From Bugula neritina (Eukaryota; Bryozoa; Gymnolaemata; Cheilostomatida; Bugulidae), in NCBI GenBank assembly GCA_964035545.1, contig OZ037767.1, positions 23,293,128 to 23,357,127 on the forward strand: a stretch of 64,000 nucleotides of DNA, in the 5' to 3' direction. The notes below the pieces were generated by a model that was not told where the DNA came from, ran no database searches, and was given only the letters and a program-made list of their open reading frames with translations. The number at the start of each line of letters is the position of its first letter. Positions within the stretch are counted from its first letter, which is position 1. Below, one piece after another: positions 13,201-23,664 of the stretch. A program made the position numbers and the translations under genes.

Positions 13201-16200
13201 ATGTATATGTTTAATAAGATAATACGATTAGTAAGACAAACTTATACATTCGGTGACGATTAACCTTCAAATATCAAAACTTACAAAATAACAAAATTTA
13301 AAATTTATTTATTTTCATTATAGACCAAAACTTTTATGGCGCATAGTAAAGCACTAACTCTCAAACCAGGGCCTAAATATTGATCACTTAAAGTCACAGT
13401 CAATAAGAAAACCCACCAGTAGAATGTATAAGAAAAATACTGCCTCACAATGGATATGATCATAGCAACACCAACTGTTTTGTGTCATGCATTCTACACA
13501 TCTAGTTACACATGAAGGTTTTATAACAAATACATAACTACTGTAATAATTGAGCTAAGAATTTGAAGGAGAGGCATAACAGATACAGAATGTAGAGTAG
13601 AATGGTGAACACTGAGTAGTAGAAGTAAATAACACAGAGCATAGTAGTGAAGTAACAGGAAGGATTATATACTAGTAGTTTAGCAGTGAATACTTACATT
13701 GCACTTGTCTGTCAAATATCTTACAGCTTTACTCACATTACTCAAATAATGTACACGCATCTTCCCTTTCTCAGGTGCCTACATCACATAAAGTAATAAG
13801 AAAGAAAAGCAAACAAGTTATGTAAAAATCATAGCAGAGAGAAGAACAAATCAAAAATGTGTTGCAGTCTGCATAGTAAAACATAAGACTGCATGTAACA
13901 CCAGCACACATCAGAATCCATGTCTAACATTCACACAATAAACTCAGTAGACCCTTTTCAGAGGTTCCCAATGGCCCCCTTACAATTAAGAGTTGTGTTC
14001 TCCCAAAGCGAAAACTGTTGAAACTTGAGGGCATTTTTGTGGTTTTGGTTACTGAGCAATGCTGAAGTGCTACTTCAGCATTGCTCAGTAACCAAAACCA
14101 CAAAAATGCTTTCAAAATTATTTTTTTCAAAATTTCTCATGAAGAAATTTCTTTTATTTCTTTTTGAACTGCTAATATGTGTGCTTATACCAAAATATCT
14201 ATCTTTTAATTGAATAATTCTATAGCATAATTAGAATTTTAAGTAGCAGCCAAACTTTAAATTTTTAATGAATTTGCTCTTTATACAAAAGTTCAACCTA
14301 TTCACTTTGGGAGGACACAACTTTTAATTGTAAAGGGATATCAGGGACCTCTGAAACGGGTCTATTGTTTATAAATTATACAGACCAGTGGTGATCCACT
14401 TAGAACCTCCAGCAATGCCAATAGACTTTTACCATCACAGAAGTCACCAAACAAGTCTACCACTTCAGACTTGCCAGCCTGTAGTAGAAACATGAGACAC
14501 AACTTGAGGCACAAGTTGAGATACAACTTGACACACAACTTGACACAAAACTTGAGGCACAAGTTGAGATACAACTTGACACACAACTTGACACACAACT
14601 TGAAACACAAACACACATACACTTTTGAAACAAAAGTCCAGCTCTTGAATGTGACTACGTATTCTTGTAACAAAACACATTGCTTTTAATGCAAGGTTTA
14701 TTAAAAATAGGCATGCATAAGCTATTACTATGGTGGTTGTAATAGAAAACCCCAACTATAAGCAACCAATGGATAAATTAAATGCAGAATAAAAAGAATA
14801 CAGTAATCAGGGTATAAATTATTTATATTATTTTAAAGAATTTAATATAATAACTGAATAGCAGAGTTCGACCAGAGCTGGCACAAGATACTATTGGCTG
14901 GTTAAATAATGCAATATATTGCTAACATAAAATAGGATAGAAGTAGTGGTATCATATTATAAGCTCATGGTTGGAATTCACAAACTATACGGCTCATTTC
15001 AATGCTGGCATTGTACAAGTTAATATACATTTTTCCCAAAACTAACACTGAGAATAAAATCTACTTGGTTGTTTCATATGCTGTACATGTATGATGGTGT
15101 CTATATTCAAAACTCAAACAGCATTCCAAGAGAAAGTGACCACAACTCTACGGGGAATGTATATACTTGGTACATGTCACTACTTGACACTACAGAAGGG
15201 GCAGCTGCACATGGAGATGCCTGTATCTGCGTATGGTACACTGCAGTTTACAGAAGAATCATTACCTACCTTTGACAAATGAGAGTTTATCCATTTAGTA
15301 AAAGTTTTCTTCTGCATATCTTGCATTTCTTCTACAAAACAAACAATGACATGCCTGTAACACATAGAAAAACAAGCAAAACTAGGTTAATGACTGCAAC
15401 TACAGTTGATCACAGAACTGGGAACATTCTTCAGTCTCTGTAATAAAATAAGAATCATGGCAGTAATAGTCAAACTGAGATAGCTACGACTAGAAGAGGG
15501 GAGATCTAGTGTTTAGGAGAGAGTAGAATGCCTAGAAGTCAGAAGAGGGGGTAATGTTTAGGGAAGGAGGTAGTCTTTAGGAGAAGGGGTGATGTCTAGG
15601 CAAAATGGGAAATGAGTAAATACGTTCAGAAATAAACCACAACTTGAATATATACATGGGTTCAGGGCTATAATGTTATAATGTTTGTTGCATTTATTGG
15701 AAGATAACTCCCAACTAGACCAATTAAACTCATAAGTTGTGTTGCTTTCCCTGTACTAACAGTGGTCTAGACAGAAAATGGCAAGGAGTGGATACAGATA
15801 ATCACTACACATGAACAAGTAGCTCCTTCATACCCCCTCCCGCCAAAATGTTTACAATAGAATGCGCATCACTATTGGCAGCAATTTACTTTCAACTTGA
15901 TAGTAAATACATAATGGGCTCAACTGATCAACCCTTTTGACATACGAAATGGTAGAAATTTATTGCTGAATGAAACCTAATATTCTGGAATGTATTTGCA
16001 GTATTATTCATAGGTAAATGCTTGATTTCTTTCACTAACACTAAATTGAGTTAAAACAAGGAGTGAAAAAGAATGTAACCATTGTCACAGCAGCAAGCTA
16101 GTTTCTTCATGCAGATTCAACTGCAGACAAAAGAATCCACTTAATAAACTCGCAGTAAATAGTATGTGCATAGAGTGGGTTATTATTATGATTAATAAAC

Positions 16201-16870
16201 ACTACATCTATTTGACAAGCTATTTTGAGATAAGATAAAATTTTTCTATCCATATACATAGTTGAAATACGTTACTACTAGTTTGTTACTGTCCAAAAAT
16301 TCTACTAGTATACAGAACTAAATGAATTACTACAGTATTGACATAAAACAGATCACATGCATCATTAGAGTCATGAGGTGAGAAGGTGACACTGCAACTA
16401 CTTATGTTTGTAATAAAAGCTACTGTATTAGATAACTGACTACTTGTGTTATACAACGCCCAGCTGATGTAGGACGGGAGAATCGGTAGAGGGTTTCATA
16501 CCAGTTAGACGCCTTCCAAACCCCACCTCAAATACATATATTGTACCAAAATAAATAAATAGCTCCATGCTAGAAGCGTCCAAGTGGGAAATTTAGCCTA
16601 GCGTTTAACTAGGAAGCGTCTATCTAGAATGACACCCAGTAGAGTTGTATACAGGTGGAGAACTTCAAAAGTAAATTTTGAGAAATGTTAATTGCAGAGA
16701 AATAATATCTACATACAGCTTACAAGCTGCTAAACTGTTGAAAATACTGCTAACATAAAGCATTTAGCATACACCAATACAAAACACAGCACCAACTGAT
16801 GAAACTTACCAGAGCCAAATTGAATACGCTCATGAAAAGCCTCAGTGGTAAAGCTGGAGTTGTCAGCCAT
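593..16870 (-). CDS. DMD: Dystrophin/utrophin orthologue, N-terminal 21 exons (partial)
   Basis: Cytoskeletal linker that binds F-actin through N-terminal CH domains and, in the family, joins it to the membrane dystroglycan complex through a C-terminal region outside this window. Exons in gene order: 16870-16810, 15331-15270, 14478-14386, 13778-13698, 12718-12626, 12331-12159, 11856-11732, 11302-10968, 10214-9996, 9630-9449, 9102-8977, 8638-8529, 6837-6599, 6098-5916, 5541-5407, 4309-4168, 4052-3943, 2662-2540, 2022-1875, 1326-1157, 814-593. They total 3132 nt (1044 codons) with phases agreeing at every junction. The start is the ATG at 16870, opening [14 protein letters not shown]1 and CH2 span about residues 27-247, followed by a 111-residue Ser/Thr-rich hinge exon, then spectrin repeats from about residue 370. 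Dystrophin rather than beta-spectrin or nesprin is indicated by [14 protein letters not shown] in repeat 1, [13 protein letters not shown] in repeat 2 and [19 protein letters not shown] just after, each matching the same place in vertebrate dystrophin. Vertebrate DMD and UTRN are duplicates, so this may be the single ancestral form. WW, EF-hand and ZZ domains are not in view. Confidence 0.93.
951..1083. repeat. 14-bp minisatellite in dystrophin intron
   Basis: Imperfect tandem copies of a 14-bp unit close to TGACACTTACTATC, about nine copies, in the intron between exons 20 and 21. Confidence 0.8.
1389..1419. repeat. Short hairpin in dystrophin intron 19
   Basis: AATGGCTCTT and AAGAGCCATT form 10-bp perfect arms around an 8-nt spacer. 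It lies about 60 nt upstream (in gene sense) of the exon 20 acceptor. Confidence 0.6.
2736..2890. repeat. Degenerate C-rich TACTCCCAGCTCACTACCCC repeats
   Basis: Repeated pieces of the form CTACTCCCAGC and CTCACTACCCCC. It is strand-asymmetric (few G on the plus strand) and lies inside the dystrophin intron between exons 17 and 18. Confidence 0.6.
3076..3851. mobile_element. MITE with 36-bp identical TIRs and GATCGATC-rich ends
   Basis: A 776-bp element with terminal inverted repeats starting CACGGGCTTTCCATGTACCG, identical for 36 bp at both ends and flanked by a 3-bp AAT on each side. Both ends carry further copies of AGATCGATCT and CTTTCCATG in alternating orientations. The middle is plain AT-rich sequence with no open frame. 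It sits in a dystrophin intron, about 90 nt from exon 17. The superfamily is not clear; a 3-bp duplication would fit a PIF/Harbinger-type element, though the usual TWA target is not seen. Confidence 0.8.
4373..4452. repeat. (TA)n microsatellite, about 40 units
   Basis: Uninterrupted TA dinucleotides in the dystrophin intron between exons 15 and 16, roughly 65 nt from the exon 16 acceptor on the minus strand. A second short TA run lies at 4551-4571. Confidence 0.95.
4958..5345. repeat. 18-bp minisatellite (ACTAGT-containing)
   Basis: About 21 tandem copies of an 18-bp unit, typically CACACTAGTAACTCAACT, with a GTCACTC variant alternating in part of the array. It ends about 60 nt from dystrophin exon 15 (5407-5541). 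The ACTAGTAACT core is shared with an unrelated 17-bp array at 54921-55183. Confidence 0.9.
5700..5761. repeat. Interstitial telomere-like CCCTAA repeats
   Basis: A 62-bp run of imperfect CCCTAA, CCCCTAA and TCTCTAA units, the C-rich strand of a degenerate TTAGGG telomere repeat, inside a dystrophin intron. It may be a scar of break repair with telomeric sequence, or drift from a simple repeat. Confidence 0.75.
6838..8528. other. Dystrophin intron 12, no further genes
   Basis: Largest intron in the dystrophin block (1691 nt). It contains three to four diverged copies of a unit with TTTCCATGGTTACAAGT at 7301-7415. I see no exon, RNA gene or transposon ends elsewhere in it. Confidence 0.6.
10968..11302 (-). 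CDS. DMD: Dystrophin exon 8: end of CH2 plus Ser/Thr-rich hinge
   Basis: A long 335-nt exon. Its first 20 or so codons complete CH2 ([20 protein letters not shown]). The remainder is low-complexity Ser, Thr, Pro, Asn and Gln with no predicted secondary structure, e.g. [15 protein letters not shown] and [15 protein letters not shown]. In dystrophin this position is hinge 1, between the actin-binding domain and spectrin repeat 1. The hinge has no obvious sequence match to the vertebrate one, as expected for a disordered spacer. The acceptor is 'gatacag' and the donor is CAG|GTATTA. Confidence 0.9.
11732..15331 (-). CDS. DMD: Dystrophin exons 2-7: tandem CH actin-binding domain
   Basis: These exons carry the two calponin-homology domains. 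CH1 opens with [15 protein letters not shown] in exon 2, continues with [20 protein letters not shown] in exon 3 and [14 protein letters not shown] in exon 4, and ends with [15 protein letters not shown] in exon 5. CH2 follows in exon 6 ([16 protein letters not shown]) and exon 7 ([17 protein letters not shown]), finishing in exon 8 with [16 protein letters not shown]. The KKTFTKW motif and the TSWSDG loop are standard for dystrophin-family actin-binding domains. Exon 3 uses a weak-looking donor (GTCTGT), which sits 21 nt from an inserted MITE. All other donors here are near consensus. Confidence 0.93.
13950..14362. mobile_element. MITE with TA target duplication and a perfect central hairpin
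   Basis: A 413-bp element flanked by TA on both sides. The ends are inverted repeats of about 60 bp, beginning GACCC, sharing TTTCAGAGGT and then a TTACAATTAA-type block followed by CTCCCAAAG. In the middle (14031-14109) are two perfect 38-nt arms separated by 3 nt. TA duplication suggests mobilisation by a Tc1/mariner-type transposase. It is inserted in dystrophin intron 3, with its end 21 nt from exon 3. Confidence 0.85.
14495..14612. repeat. Minisatellite of ACAACTTGACAC units
   Basis: Tandem 12-nt-like units (ACAACTTGACAC, ACAAGTTGAGAT) directly upstream, in minus-strand sense, of the dystrophin exon 3 acceptor. On the minus strand it gives a GTGTCAAGTTGT-type run abutting the acceptor region. 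Confidence 0.8.
15332..16809. other. Dystrophin intron 1, nothing recognised
   Basis: 1478-nt intron between the first two coding exons. It holds a degenerate GAAGAGGGG/TTTAGGAG-type repeat at about 15485-15605 and no exon I can support. Confidence 0.5.
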
Positions 16871-18599
16871 GTTTGTTTAGGAAAACTGGAATATCTAGGA
16901 TATGAACTAGTCCTCCTTATTAATTGTAAGCCGGTCCAACATGGTTGCTGACACTACCTGTAATTAAACAGAGTCATAAGACTGGCTATAGCCGAACTTC
17001 ATTTGAACCAAGAATTATCCAACCCTGGTGTTATTGGTGTTGGTGTGGATATTACCATATAATACACTCTAAGTTAGATCCATGGTTTGTACTAAAAATT
17101 CCATCAATTACTTATACATAGATGGAAAGAAACAAAGCCATATTCTTATTGCTAACTTCTAGTCAACAATAAAATAAGCCTGTCATAATGTATCTCAACT
17201 GAGCCAGAAAACTTTTCAACAAGATCTATGAAAGTAATATAGTCTGGGGAACCTAAAAACGGATGTGTACATTATATTAGAATTTCTACATCATACGCTT
17301 TCTCATTTCTGAACGTTGTACATAAAAGTAATGAGAACATAGAAAGACAGATCAGTGAGAATAGTAGCATGAACAGCAGCTCCTTACTGTCTTACTATTA
17401 CTCTAAAGTCTAAGTAATAGATAGCATAAAACTGTGTCGTTGCAATAGAGAGGGTCATTTACAATCATCAAAGTGAACAGTAGCTAGTTTATTTGTGTAA
17501 TATCATTTTAATGAATGGAAAATATCCAGTATAAAGGCATGAGTAATGATCACGAATAGACAACATTAAAAGCTGCTTTTAATTAGCATACTCAAGCTAG
17601 TGCAATTAAGTTAAAGAAAACATACTGTGCAGTGTAGCGTGGAGCAATTGCAAGACTTATACAAGGATACTTAACTGCTTTCAGTTTAATTAAAATAATA
17701 AGATTAACAATAACTATACTAAAATATGTTTAAAAGCAGCATATGCAGAGCATGCAATTATTGCAGAAACAAAAACTATTTTCTTGCCTATGAAATACTA
17801 CAAGTAATAGTTCATAGATGTTTAACAAGCAATTTGGACCAACAAACTAATTTAAAAATAATAAATTATTCAGAAACCATTCATCACCATGACTACACCA
17901 TCACTATAGAGATACAATTTACATGCCAAGAATCAGCTTAAAGCCAATTGTGCAAAATGCATAACAACCAGCGCAGAGAAATGCAACATATTTGAAGCAG
18001 GTCTGAAATAAGTTAGCAGAATATCTCAACTCCAACCTAAACTAATGTTACAGCTTCCAGTTTAAGTAAATTCATGTTTTCAATTGATTAATTAATTTAG
18101 AGGAACTAAAGAAACTTTCTATAAAATGGACCAGATTGTGCTTGATTACTTCTTATTACACAACATTACATAATATTATTATATAATTGATCACCTTACA
18201 GTCTTCTTAATTAAAACATACATTTATTTAATTTTCTATCATGAGTTTTATGACATTTGCAGTTACTGTCAATCTTATGTTTGCTATAACTATGAGTAAT
18301 GAGGCAAACGTCTAGGATTTGAGCCAAAGCCTCAAGATTCTAGGGCTCTGTTTAAACACAATTGCAAATAATTACAATGTTTATTTAAAATATGAATATC
18401 CGAAGATTTTTCAACATGTCATGTTAACGATGATAGTATATTGCTGTTCAGGCATAGTGACTATGAATCTATATAAAAATTAGGTTGACTAATATATTTA
18501 ATTTTTAATAATGCTGTTAGCCATTGCAGTTACTTTTTCCAGCTGGCTAGTCATACAGAAAAAATATTCGCCATAGTCATACTACAACCATTGTGATAA

Positions 18600-19330
18600 T
18601 TATAATTATTAAATGATAAACTTATAAATCATAATCATTATTATAAGTATTATCATAAGATATTGTGTTATTACTTATTAGTATTATATTTAATGAGAGT
18701 CAATATTACTATTAGTATCGATATTGTTGACTACTGAGTAATAACTATAGTATAAGTATAACTATAACATTACATCGACATTAGTGATTAGTATTTACTA
18801 CTGTTACTAGTAGTAGTATTAGGCCTACGGCTACTGTTACAGCATCAGTATGAGTATGAGTATTAGTATTACCATTATTATTATAAATATTACTACTACA
18901 AGATTTAGTATTACTATTACTAATAGTAACACTAGTACTACTAATACTATTACCGTACTACTAGTAGTAGTACTATCATAGTGAGTATTACTATTAGTCT
19001 GAGTCTCAGAGTGAGAGTCAAAGTCACTGTCAGGAACAGTCAGTGTCACACTCTGGCTCACACTGACAGTGTAATTCAGACTGTCACAAGTTAACTCTAA
19101 GTCTAAAGATCAGTGACACTATTACTGAGTCTGACAGTGACTGTGAGTGCCACACTGACACTGTGACTGAGTGTGGGTTACGGTTAGTCTCAGTCTGTGC
19201 GAATGTCGTGTTTGGAAAATGATAATTGCAACAACTATAGTCTATAAGTAATAGTTGTTAGTATTGCATTTACTACTGCTATTAGTGTAATAGTAAATAA
19301 TACTAATAGTAGTAACCAGTAAGCGTTATT
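18600..19330. repeat. Low-complexity island of palindromic triplets
   Basis: Degenerate TAGTATTAC, ACTACTAG and AGTGTCACACTC words in both orientations, giving many short inverted repeats. It includes ACTACTAGTAGTAGT-type palindromes and a GTCAGTGTCACACTC/CACACTGACAGTG block. Similar islands occur at 31490-32110, 33360-33960 and 43730-44350. Confidence 0.7.
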
Positions 19331-19999
19331 AATATTATTTTGGTGAAATTGTGCAAGTACAGCGATCTTGATCAGTTAGTTTTCCTAGCAGTTTTCGTCG
19401 GTTATAATGATAGTAAACAGGCCTTTTTAAGTTGACTCGCAAATTTATTTTGCAATATTGTAGTAAAGCTACTGCAATTGTAATCACACTACTGGCAGGG
19501 CTCGCAAAAGCTACTGTAGTACACATTCTTTATGAGGCTTAGAAACTCAGTCAATTTGCTTGCACGTAGAGCAGCAAAGTTCGGTTAAATGTTGTTTAAT
19601 GCCCACTGATTACCGGCGCTATAATTTAGTAATATTTGGGAGTAAAGGTTTAAAAGAAGACAACTGCTTCCATTGTACAAGGACCTTTTTCTCTTTATTT
19701 TTATAAAGTAATACATTGGTGTTTTACCAAGTGGTGACCAAATTTACTAAAAGTGAATAAAAAAACAAGAATACTGCAGTAGTTCTTGTCAAAATTATTG
19801 TGTGAACTGGATTTATTCAAGCATTGTTGAATTTTTGATAACTAGAAAATTTGTTCAAATGCTTCATGTTCACATAATTCATAACACAATGATAATATTA
19901 CTATCATTATTATTGCTTCTATGATTAAAGAAAGGTTGCATGGAGTTTAATATACAGTTTCATTAGTATTAAGGTAAGCAGTTGGTCATTAATCCTCAC

Positions 20000-20246
20000 C
20001 TATCTCTGCCCTGTCCTGTTTGGGTAGCAGGTAAAAACTCACACAAGTTTATAGTCACTATCTCTGTGAGAAATCCCTAGTGGAAAGGGTTTTTAAGCAG
20101 GTTAAGTATTTTTGCATGTGACACAGAAAAAATTATGACTGGGTACTCTCCCTATCATCACAAGTAGCTTTTAGTGGAGATCGAATCCATCATCTCATGT
20201 TTACTAAGCCAAAGGCTTTAACCCCTATAGGCCACAGCTGCTCCCT
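20000..20246 (-). mobile_element. tRNA-derived SINE-like element
   Basis: On the minus strand the head reads GTGGCCTATAGGGGTTAAAG, resembling an A box, followed about 35 nt later by GGATTCGATCTCC, a good B box. A body follows with AAAACCCTTTCCAC, TTTCTCA, GATAGTGACTATAAAC and GTGTGAGTTTTTACC. The body recurs without the tRNA-like head at 48600-48760, which supports a dispersed family. Confidence 0.7.
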
Positions 20247-21545
20247 CGCATGCAGTTAGTCATTGATGATGATTAAAAAATATGAATGTATGATCAGTTA
20301 TGCTGCTTAATACAGTTAATTGGGTTAAAACTAGTAAAGAAAAGTTTTGTATGTCAAAAAATGAAGTTATTCGATGAAGCTACTTTCACTCTGAGTACAG
20401 CATTAAATTTCTCACCATGCTTCTTTGTTAACTAAAATATTTTTCAAAAGAAAGTTTATATTTAAAGTTCAGCAAATAAGTTTATTGTTGTATAGTATAA
20501 TGTAACTGTGCTGTCCTATAGAAGTTGTTTTATATGATATGAAATTATAATATAGTACAAAAAATGTTCTGTTATATACTCTTTTGAAACATGATGCACT
20601 GAAACCATGCATATGAAAAATAGTACAAGTTCATTAAATATTAATTGTTAATTTGTTTGTTTTTAATTTTTTCCAGTAATTAAGCTTAATTCATGTAGTT
20701 TTTAATGATAATTGCTAGGTATGCTTACAAAGATTAGCTTTTTTATTTACAGGTAGTCGATATTCTACCATTGTCAACTAAACCGGAAATTTTCTTCTTC
20801 CAAAGGCTGTAACTTAGCTGTCCTCTATGTGTCTCTAATTTTGCATGCAATTGTTATGCCTATTTTTTATTTTGATGTTGGCACTAGTTTTAACTTTTAT
20901 GTCTATTATAAATATTAACACTGCCTAAAACACAAAACATCAGTGCAGGTGCTGAATTTGCCCAGCTAGTGTGTTCACTTATGTCTTACATAATATATTT
21001 GGATATGGTATTATATATGTGTTGGCTGCTTGTAATTTAATTTAGCTTATACAACCAATATAGTGCACAGAGATTACAAAATTGTATTTTAAATGAATAA
21101 TATTTTATACTAAAGTTACATAATCAACTAAAAGCTGTAGCAGTGAAATAATAAAATATTGATTGAGGCACAGTGCTTGAGAGTAGACTAAAACATAAAA
21201 GTATAATGCTGTACAAACAGCTATTTTACATCTATAATATTGCATAGCACTCATTATACTATGTTATACAATACCTTTCTAATATAATGTCAATTAAGAT
21301 CATTGCCTTGCTGTCCTTAGCTACAATCACTAGTTCAATTCATTCTGTGCAGTATATTATGACATTTATAATGCTGAATAAACACGTACTACAAATAGGC
21401 TATAGATTTTACTTTACATATCACGGTGCTGGGTGTTTATAGAAGGATTACTAAACGACTGTTAGAGCAGTACAATTAGTACCAACTATAAAGCTGCTGC
21501 TGCCTCTATCTACAATCTACTTGCTTTGTATCAATAAAGAATGTA

Positions 21546-22384
21546 ATGGCGGATTTCAACACAAAGTAGGTTGTTAAAGTTGTGAGTATTTTAAAAGGAG
21601 GTGGAGTAACAGCCTTGAGTTTGAAAAACTAAGAAAAAAATCGCTTTCACTAAAAAGGTTTTTAATGAGAACTGTCTAACATAAAGTTGCTAGAATAATT
21701 CAAAATAGCAAACAGCAGCATCGAACTTTCTATTAGAAGTGTAGCGGGTATTGCATTCTAAGTATATTTACCTAATAAAGCTACTGAAAAATTAATGAAT
21801 ATTTTGTAAATGAACTGTTATAGTTTACAGAACATAAACTGGCTTTACTTACATCTGATGAAAATAAATAAATGATTAATATTTGAATTAGTTGATAACA
21901 AAGTGATAATTATAAAAAATGTTATGTTATGAAGCTGCTATATAACTAGAGCCAATGAACTAGTAATTGAACGCATGATAAAGGTGTTTGTCTGTATCAC
22001 TAGGTGTTCATTTGCTGCCAAAATATTTCTTTCGAAAAAATTGCAGTTCAACTCTAATAGTTATTTTGAATTAAGTTTTAAAATATACATGTTAATCTTT
22101 AGGGTATGAGGAATTGTAAGAAACATCATTGTAACACATGAAATGAATAATGGTATGATATTTATCATTGCCTACTGTAGTAATATTATAGTATGTATTG
22201 TATATAATGTTGCAGATACAAAATATATCCTCACAGATATGTTTACACTAAACCTTCTAAACCTGCATTTACTCTGAGAGACCTTTACAGACAAACTAAC
22301 CAGGGTGTACTCACATCTTCAAAAGAACAAACAGCTTTAGGTGATTCTATTTACAGTTTATTTTTACATTCGGGAGCTATGTAA
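21546..22384 (+). CDS. Candidate small two-exon gene, 62-residue orphan protein
   Basis: Exon 1 is 21546-21565 (ATG GCG GAT..., MADFNT plus two bases) ending at donor GTAGGT. Exon 2 is 22216-22384, after acceptor 'gttgcag', ending in TAA. The join is in phase (AA+A gives Lys) and yields 62 residues, about 6.9 kDa. Exon 2 starts YKIYPHRYVYTKPSKPAF and continues TLRDLYRQTNQGV, then ALGDSIYSLFLHSGAM. Composition is Tyr/Lys-rich and not repetitive, with no signal peptide or membrane segment, and differs from the AT-rich noise frames nearby. I do not recognise the family. It could instead be the terminal exon of a longer gene, or chance. No canonical AATAAA was seen close downstream. Confidence 0.42.
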
Positions 22385-23030
22385 CCTTTTTATATGTAAA
22401 ATTATATTATAGTGTTTATGTGGTAGACTTTTGAAGGAGGAATTTGTTGCTCAAGTGGAATATAGCAACTGTCTATTTCTGTCAGCTCATTTACTTAACT
22501 GCATGACATGTGAAGTAGAAGCAATTCCTTACTAACTGAATGAGACAGAGTTTAATATATATGTCAACTGGCAGTGCACAGAAATGACTTGCAGAATAAG
22601 ATCACACATTGAAATGTAGTCAATAACAATCCTAGGCCCTAGCTAGCCTGACAACTTTTAGTAACTTCTCTCACAATTTCCCAGATTTGTAATTTTGATA
22701 CATCTGTCAATGCAAGAATAATTTATTGATGGCTGCTGACTCAAATAATATCAAACCGATAAAATTGTTGAGTCCTAAACTCTTATTTACCAGATGAAGT
22801 ACGTTGTTTAGCAACAGATAGACTGTGACTAGGTGGCTAAAAGCTTGCACACAGTTAAAATGTAAATGATGCAGTAATAGAGTTACCAAAACATAAACCA
22901 CCTCAACTCCTACCACCATGACTTACCAAAGCCATCATCCATGCCATCCTCACTATTACTACCACTAACGCTAACACTATTAAGGCTATCTCTACCATCA
23001 CTGCCACCACCACTACTACTACCACTACTA

Positions 23031-23078
<48 letters not shown>

Positions 23079-23664
23079 TCACTACTACTGCCACTACTAC
23101 CACCACTACTACCACCACTACTACTACCACCACTACTACTACAGCCACTACTACCGCCACCGCCACTGCCACTGCCACTGCCACTACCACTACTATTACT
23201 ACTACTACTGCAATTATAACCACTGCCACCACCACCATGCAAATCGTTAGAAGATGCTTTGTAGCAGTACACAACTTGAACAATTCCTGCATAAATAAAA
23301 CATATATATGTATATAAACAGTTTCACTTTGAGAATAATGACTTGGTCTCTTTTAACATAGTGACATCATAAGTTTTTGAGAATGAGAAAAAAAATTGTT
23401 TATGTCTAACATTACAATGCCAGTAGGTATGTGTACAATTTAAAAAAGGTCTTGCTACAGTCTTAAATAGTATTCAGTTCGTGCATGCAGTTTTTAACAT
23501 TTGTAGTAGTCTATACTATATTATATGTAGACATGCACATAGTCAGGTATAAACACTGCAAATTAACACCGAACTACAAATTAAAAATGGTATGTGGGGT
23601 ATGTTATTTATTCATCATCAGCTAAATTTCCTTCTAAGTTGTAATCTTAAATACCATATTTCAG
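22385..23664. other. Gap with trinucleotide array; NHL gene 5' end not found
   Basis: Between the small gene and the first NHL-gene exon I can support. It contains the ACT/ACC trinucleotide array at 22955-23230. An upstream NHL-gene exon ending in phase 2 should exist here or further left, but I could not identify it. Confidence 0.5.
22955..23230. repeat. ACT/ACC/GCC trinucleotide array
   Basis: Imperfect trinucleotide array, ACT- and ACC-rich on the plus strand with a short GCCACT run near 23157-23190. It is open in several frames simply because of its composition. On the minus strand one frame encodes Ser/Gly tracts and is bounded by splice-like sites (see findings). Confidence 0.9.

Larger units (their letters stand above)
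16871..21545. other. Intergenic region between dystrophin and a candidate small gene
   Basis: No open frame with coding character and splice support was found on either strand. It is AT-rich, with a low-complexity palindromic island at 18600-19330 and a SINE-like element at 20000-20246. The dystrophin promoter and any 5' UTR exon should lie in the first part. An acceptor-like 'attccag' about 15 nt upstream of the start codon on the minus strand hints at a separate 5' UTR exon. Confidence 0.5.

Noticed and set aside
22903-23292. Long minus-strand frame of almost pure Val/Ala
   Set aside because: It is the trinucleotide array read in one frame. All frames of the array stay open for compositional reasons.
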